Source: Hyphomicrobiales bacterium
GTDB lineage: Bacteria; Pseudomonadota; Alphaproteobacteria; Rhizobiales; CAYWUX01
Direction of reading: 5' to 3'
Assembly (NCBI GenBank): GCA_028279265.1
Contig: JANQOC010000091.1
Span: 1-9,078, forward strand
DNA length: 9,078 nucleotides
Part shown: positions 5,120-9,078 of the stretch, in pieces
Position numbering within the stretch: the stretch's first letter is position 1
Layout: the number at the start of each line of letters is the position of its first letter
The notes under the pieces: model-generated
Told to the model about the DNA's origin: nothing
Databases searched by the model: none
What the model saw: only the letters and a program-made list of their open reading frames with translations
Program-made: the position numbers and the translations under genes

Positions 5120-6619
5120 ATGAGCTCAACGTTAGAAGATGCCGGTAAAAGTACGAAATTCGAGCGTGTTGACGTCAAGGCCGTCAACAGCAAGGAAGAG
5201 CGTAGCCTCTATCAGGCGCGGATCAAGATATTCCCCAAGCGTGTCGCGGGAACGTTTCGCAGCCTGAAGTGGTGGGTGATGATCATCACCCTCGGCATCT
5301 ACTACATCACGCCATGGATACGCTGGGACCGGGGCCCTCACGCTCCGGACCAGGCCGTGCTCGTGGATATGGCCAATGCACGGTTCTACTTCTTCTTTAT
5401 CGAGATCTGGCCCCAGGAACTGATTTTTGTCGCCGGATTGCTGATCATGGCCGGGGTCGGGCTCTTTCTCATTACGTCTTCCATCGGCCGAGCCTGGTGC
5501 GGTTATACGTGTCCGCAAACTGTCTGGGTCGATCTGTTCCTTGTGGTCGAACGCTGGCTCGAAGGGGATCGCAATGCCCGCATCAAGCTCGACAAGGGGC
5601 CTTGGAACTTTGACAAGTTCAGGAAGCGGATATTGAAACACGGGATCTGGCTGCTGATCGCCATGGCCACCGGCGGCGCCTGGATCTTCTATTTCGCCGA
5701 TGCGCCGACATTGGCCCGGGACTTCTTCACGTTTCAAGCCCACCCCGTTGCCTATACGACGGTGGGGATCCTGACCGCGACCACATATGTATTTGCAGGC
5801 TTCATGCGCGAGCAGGTCTGCACCTATATGTGTCCCTGGCCGCGAATTCAGGCGGCCATGCTCGATGAGCATTCCCTGGTCGTCACCTATAATGACTGGC
5901 GCGGCGAACCCCGATCCAGGCACCAGAAAAAGAACCAGCCTGAGGACAATCCGTTTGGGGATTGCGTGGATTGCAATCAGTGTGTGGCGGTCTGCCCCAT
6001 GGGCATCGATATCAGAGACGGGCAGCAACTCGAATGCATCACCTGTGCCCTGTGCATCGATGCCTGTGACGGCGTCATGGAAAAGGTTGGCAAACCCAGG
6101 GGGCTGATATCCTACTCCACCCTGGATACTTACAATGAGGCGAAACAGGGAAACGCCCAGCCGACATCCTGGCAGTCTTTCATCCGCCCGCGAACGTTCC
6201 TTTATTTCGGAGTCTGGGGCCTGATCGGCTTGATCATTCTTTATGGGCTCCTGGTGCGTGATCGCCTGGATCTCAATGTCCTTCACGATCGCAATCCGCT
6301 CTTCGTGCAGCTTTCCGATGGATCGATCCGCAATGGCTACACGATCAAGGTCCTGAATATGATTACCCAGCCCAGGGATTTCATTTTGCGAACGGAAGGG
6401 CTGGAAGGGGCGAGCATGACCATGCCCGGATCCAACCTCGGACCTTCTGACCAGGTCGCTATCAGCGTCGATGCCAATACGCTCAAAAAAGTCAAGATAT
6501 TCGTCAAAGTCAATGGCGAGAACATCAGCGGTAGCAGTATGGAATTCCGCTTTGTTGTTGAGGACGTCAATAAAACAGAGTCGATTTCGACGGAAACCGT
6601 GTTCCGTTCGGCCAATTAG
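5120..6619 (+). CDS. ccoG: Cupric reductase / cbb3 oxidase assembly protein CcoG (FixG/RdxA)
   Basis: A 499-residue inner-membrane iron-sulfur protein. Members of this family have been shown to reduce Cu(II) to Cu(I) for delivery to cbb3 oxidase. Visible: five likely membrane helices (about 50-67, 92-120, 175-195, 212-231 and 354-376); two bacterial-ferredoxin-type motifs, C282-x2-C285-x2-C288-x3-C292-P and C306-x2-C309-x2-C312-x3-C316, for two [4Fe-4S] clusters; and extra conserved cysteine pairs C127/C131 (WCGYTCPQ) and C234/C238 (CTYMCPWPR). After the last helix, about 385-499 form the Ig-like periplasmic FixG C-terminal domain. The first segment (YQARIKIFPKRVAG, about 31-44) is typical of the family and supports ATG 5120, although the upstream Shine-Dalgarno is weak. 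ccoH follows after 47 bases. Confidence 0.95.
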   Translation: MSSTLEDAGKSTKFERVDVKAVNSKEERSLYQARIKIFPKRVAGTFRSLKWWVMIITLGIYYITPWIRWDRGPHAPDQAVLVDMANARFYFFFIEIWPQELIFVAGLLIMAGVGLFLITSSIGRAWCGYTCPQTVWVDLFLVVERWLEGDRNARIKLDKGPWNFDKFRKRILKHGIWLLIAMATGGAWIFYFADAPTLARDFFTFQAHPVAYTTVGILTATTYVFAGFMREQVCTYMCPWPRIQAAMLDEHSLVVTYNDWRGEPRSRHQKKNQPEDNPFGDCVDCNQCVAVCPMGIDIRDGQQLECITCALCIDACDGVMEKVGKPRGLISYSTLDTYNEAKQGNAQPTSWQSFIRPRTFLYFGVWGLIGLIILYGLLVRDRLDLNVLHDRNPLFVQLSDGSIRNGYTIKVLNMITQPRDFILRTEGLEGASMTMPGSNLGPSDQVAISVDANTLKKVKIFVKVNGENISGSSMEFRFVVEDVNKTESISTETVFRSAN

Positions 6620-6666
6620 ATAGCGACGGCATTCCTGGCAGGCGAACAGCGGAGGGTAAAGAGAAA

Positions 6667-7158
6667 GTGGCAACCGTGAAAACAGCGACAAGGCGCGAGA
6701 AGCAGTTCACCGGACGTCATATGGCGATTCTCATCGTTTCTTTTTTCGGTGTCATTATTGCCGTGAACATTGTTCTTGCTGTATTTGCCACTCGCAGCTG
6801 GACGGGCCTGGTGGTCAAGAACAGCTACGTCGCCAGTCAGGATTTCAATAAGCTGCAGGCGAAGACGGATCGGCAAAAAGCAAAAGGATGGCAAAGCGAG
6901 CTCGTGGTTGAAAAGACCGGCGTCGTCCTGAGATTTCGCGACCGGGAGGGCGAGTCCCTTTCAGGATTGCAGGTGACCGCCAAAATGCAGCGCCCGTCCC
7001 ATGAAAATGACGACCACGAATTGAGTTTCAGGGAAAACGGTCCCGGACAGTTCGTATATCGGGGAGATATTGCCCTGGGCTTGTGGAATTTGCGCATTGT
7101 CGCCCGTGACGGTAAGGGCGGCGAGTTCGACAAGGTCTACCGGCTCAGAATTCGGTAG
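6667..7158 (+). CDS. ccoH: cbb3 oxidase assembly protein CcoH/FixH
   Basis: A 163-residue single-pass membrane protein needed for assembly and stability of cbb3 oxidase. One transmembrane helix spans about 19-41 (FFGVIIAVNIVLAVFATRSW), followed by the family-typical segment TGLVVKNSYVASQDFN and a periplasmic beta-rich domain that includes GLWNLRIVARDG. The start is GTG 6667, with GGAGG (6651-6655) 11 bases upstream; a second GTG at 6676 would remove three residues and cannot be excluded. No ATG exists before the membrane helix except the one at its edge (residue 19), which would remove the cytoplasmic head. It lies between ccoG and ccoI, the usual G-H-I order. Confidence 0.92.
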   Translation: MATVKTATRREKQFTGRHMAILIVSFFGVIIAVNIVLAVFATRSWTGLVVKNSYVASQDFNKLQAKTDRQKAKGWQSELVVEKTGVVLRFRDREGESLSGLQVTAKMQRPSHENDDHELSFRENGPGQFVYRGDIALGLWNLRIVARDGKGGEFDKVYRLRIR

Positions 7159-7209
7159 AGTTCGTGACTCGATCCGGATTGGATGTCTATCTTTTGGAGC
7201 GCTTGAACG

Positions 7210-9078
7210 ATGACACAGATGTTCGATATGGCGACCGCCGCAGAACATTCAGAGCTGCTTGCTTTCACGAGGCCTGCCGGCCGTGGAAAACTGGCGCTGT
7301 CTCTCCTGGTGCCAGACATTCATTGCGCCGGTTGTATCAAGCGTATCGAGGACTCCCTCCACAGCCATCCCTCGGTTACCCAGGCACGGGTAAATTTCTC
7401 GAGCAAGCGGGTCGCTGTCGAATGGGAGGCGGCCGGCGCCAAACCGGAAGACTTCATTGACCGGATCAAGGGGCTTGGTTTCAAGGTCTACCCGTTTGCC
7501 GCGGAAGCGGAGCTGGAACGCAATGACAAACCGGGGGCCGATCTCCTGAAGAGCCTGGCGGTTGCGGGTTTTGCCGCCGCGAACATCATGCTGCTGTCGG
7601 TTTCCGTTTGGTCCGGGGCCACGGAATCCACCCGTGTTCTATTCCATTGGATTTCCGCTCTGATTGCCCTGCCGGCGGTTGTCTATGCAGGGCGCCCTTT
7701 CTATCGTTCGGCCTTCGCCGCTCTGAAGAACCGCCAGCTCAACATGGACGTGCCTATATCTCTCGCGGTTATCCTGGCCACGGGGATGAGCCTTGCCCAG
7801 ACCATTTTCCGGAGTGAGGACGCTTACTTTGATGCTGCGGTGATGCTGCTCTTTTTCCTGCTCATCGGCCGTTACCTTGACCATATGATGCGGGAGAAAG
7901 CCCGTTCGACGATTTCGCACCTGTTGTCTTTGTCGGCACCCGGCGCGATGGTCATCGAGTCCGACGGCCAACGCAAATTCCGTCCGACAAGTGAAATACA
8001 CTCGGGTATGCAGGTTTTTGTCGCTGCCGGAGAGCGTATTCCCGTTGACGGCGTGATTCTCCGGGGTACAAGCGATCTCGACAGATCGATCGTGACAGGG
8101 GAGGCGACGCCGGAACCGGTATCCGAGAGCGACATTGTCCAGGCGGGAATCATGAACCTGACCGGCCCTTTGGAGCTGGAAGTGACGGCCAGCGGTGAAA
8201 ACACATTCCTGGCCGAGATGATCCGCCTAATGGAAGCGGCGGAACAGGGCAAGGCGGACTATGTGCGTCTTGCCAATACGGCTGCGCGTATCTATGCACC
8301 GGCCGTTCACATTATCGCAGCGCTGACTTTCACCGGCTGGTTTTTCTGGACAGGAGGCGATGCCTACACGGCGCTCCTGATAGCCATATCGGTGCTGATC
8401 ATCACCTGCCCCTGTGCCCTCGGTCTGGCGGTTCCCGTGGTTCAGACCGTGGCCAGCTCCAGGCTTTTCCAGAACGGCATCATGCTGAAGGACGGGGCGG
8501 CGCTGGAGAAACTCGCCGGCATCGACGCCGTCGTCTTCGACAAGACCGGAACCCTGACCCTGGGCCAGCCAAAGCTGGTGGGTGAACTTGCATCCTACGA
8601 CCGGGACAAGCTGGCGGTTGCCTCTGCCCTGGCACGGGAGAGCCTGCATCCGCTGTCCGCCGCGCTCTATGCCGCCTGTTCCCAACAGGGCATCGTGCCT
8701 GCTGACATTTCCGGCATTCAGGAGGTTCCGGGCAATGGATTGAAAGGGGTCTTCAAGGGTGACGAAGTGCGGCTCGGTCATCTCCGATGGTGCGGCGCTG
8801 AAGAAACCGTGACGTCAGAGATCCGGGAGAATGTGGATCGCGGTTACCTGGAACTGTGCTTCCGGCAAGCTGGGGAGAACCCGCTCCTGTTCTACTTCGA
8901 GGACCAGGTCAAGGAAGACGCCCATGCAACCCTGGATCGGTTGCGCGCGGCAGGCCTGGACCTGGCCGTTGTTTCGGGTGATCGTCCGGAAAATGTCGAG
9001 CGACTGGCCGTAACCCTTGGCATCGAAGAAGCCTTTTCCCGGCAAAGTCCGGCAGACAAGGTCGATCACATTCAGTCC
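7210..9078 (+). CDS. ccoI: Copper-translocating P-type ATPase CcoI/FixI (5' partial, runs off the window)
   Basis: The first 623 residues of a P1B-type ATPase, open to the last base without a stop. It exports Cu(I) across the inner membrane for the CuB site of cbb3 oxidase. Seen in order: an N-terminal heavy-metal-associated domain (about 30-95) with C39-A-G-C42; four membrane helices between about 112 and 225; the actuator domain with T296-G-E298; two further helices with the metal-binding C400-P401-C402; the phosphorylation motif D444-KTGT; and H480-P481 in the nucleotide-binding domain. The catalytic region continues to PADKVDHIQS, so the GDGxNDAPAL hinge motif and last two helices lie beyond the edge; roughly 100 residues should be missing. 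Start chosen at ATG 7210: an in-frame TGA (7204-7206) lies just upstream and GGAG (7196-7199) sits 10 bases before it. ATG 7219 and 7228 are alternatives. Its place after ccoH marks it as CcoI rather than a general CopA. Confidence 0.95.
   Translation, partial: MTQMFDMATAAEHSELLAFTRPAGRGKLALSLLVPDIHCAGCIKRIEDSLHSHPSVTQARVNFSSKRVAVEWEAAGAKPEDFIDRIKGLGFKVYPFAAEAELERNDKPGADLLKSLAVAGFAAANIMLLSVSVWSGATESTRVLFHWISALIALPAVVYAGRPFYRSAFAALKNRQLNMDVPISLAVILATGMSLAQTIFRSEDAYFDAAVMLLFFLLIGRYLDHMMREKARSTISHLLSLSAPGAMVIESDGQRKFRPTSEIHSGMQVFVAAGERIPVDGVILRGTSDLDRSIVTGEATPEPVSESDIVQAGIMNLTGPLELEVTASGENTFLAEMIRLMEAAEQGKADYVRLANTAARIYAPAVHIIAALTFTGWFFWTGGDAYTALLIAISVLIITCPCALGLAVPVVQTVASSRLFQNGIMLKDGAALEKLAGIDAVVFDKTGTLTLGQPKLVGELASYDRDKLAVASALARESLHPLSAALYAACSQQGIVPADISGIQEVPGNGLKGVFKGDEVRLGHLRWCGAEETVTSEIRENVDRGYLELCFRQAGENPLLFYFEDQVKEDAHATLDRLRAAGLDLAVVSGDRPENVERLAVTLGIEEAFSRQSPADKVDHIQS

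Noticed and set aside
5132..6691. Long open frame (519 codons) on the minus strand opposite ccoG
   Set aside because: It lies entirely antisense to a gene with clear Fe-S motifs and membrane helices, its translation resembles no family I recognise and is rich in residues typical of reverse-frame codons, and it has no visible promoter or ribosome binding site. It is a by-product of codon bias in ccoG.
8227..8781. 184-codon minus-strand open frame opposite ccoI
   Set aside because: It overlaps the CPC and DKTGT region of the ATPase on the other strand and shows no recognisable protein features.
1..9078. Signs of a mobile element, CRISPR array, prophage or novel defence system
   Set aside because: No transposase, integrase, terminal repeats, spaced direct repeats or tRNA-adjacent junction was seen, and all genes but one belong to a standard respiratory locus and its regulator.

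Overview
This window reads as a chromosomal segment from an alphaproteobacterium. Its core is a microaerobic respiration locus: the structural genes for a cbb3-type (C-family) cytochrome c oxidase, ccoN-O-Q-P, followed directly by the assembly genes ccoG-H-I. This gene order, the FnrL/FixK-style regulator with a C-x2-C-x7-C cluster, the CcoN with an N-terminal extension and the small single-helix CcoQ all fit Alphaproteobacteria. The genus cannot be settled from sequence alone.

Layout. Bases 1-139 are a leader. Bases 140-883 (+) encode an FNR-type oxygen-sensing transcription factor. Bases 899-1459 (-) encode a hemerythrin-like (HHE) diiron protein, convergent with the regulator and divergent from the oxidase operon. 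Bases 1460-1662 are a divergent control region holding a perfect FNR/FixK box (TTGAT-N4-ATCAA, 1537-1550). Bases 1663-5083 (+) are ccoNOQP, very tightly packed: the ccoQ Shine-Dalgarno overlaps the ccoO stop, and ccoQ and ccoP overlap by 4 bases. Bases 5120-7158 (+) are ccoG and ccoH. From 7210 to the right edge runs a 5' partial ccoI (copper P-type ATPase), still open at base 9078. No tRNA, rRNA, mobile element, CRISPR array or convincing rho-independent terminator was seen.

How the genes work together. When oxygen falls, the Fe-S regulator should become active and bind the box at 1537-1550, switching on the high-affinity oxidase. The same site is placed so that it could also drive the divergent hemerythrin-like gene. 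CcoI exports copper towards the periplasmic face for the CuB site, CcoG is a membrane Fe-S protein that reduces Cu(II) to Cu(I), and CcoH helps assemble and stabilise the complex. CcoN carries the heme b/heme b3-CuB centre, while CcoO (one heme c) and CcoP (two hemes c) carry electrons to it.

Most of the window is well-understood biology. The least described part is the hemerythrin-like protein wedged between the regulator and the oxidase, apparently sharing one FNR operator with ccoN.
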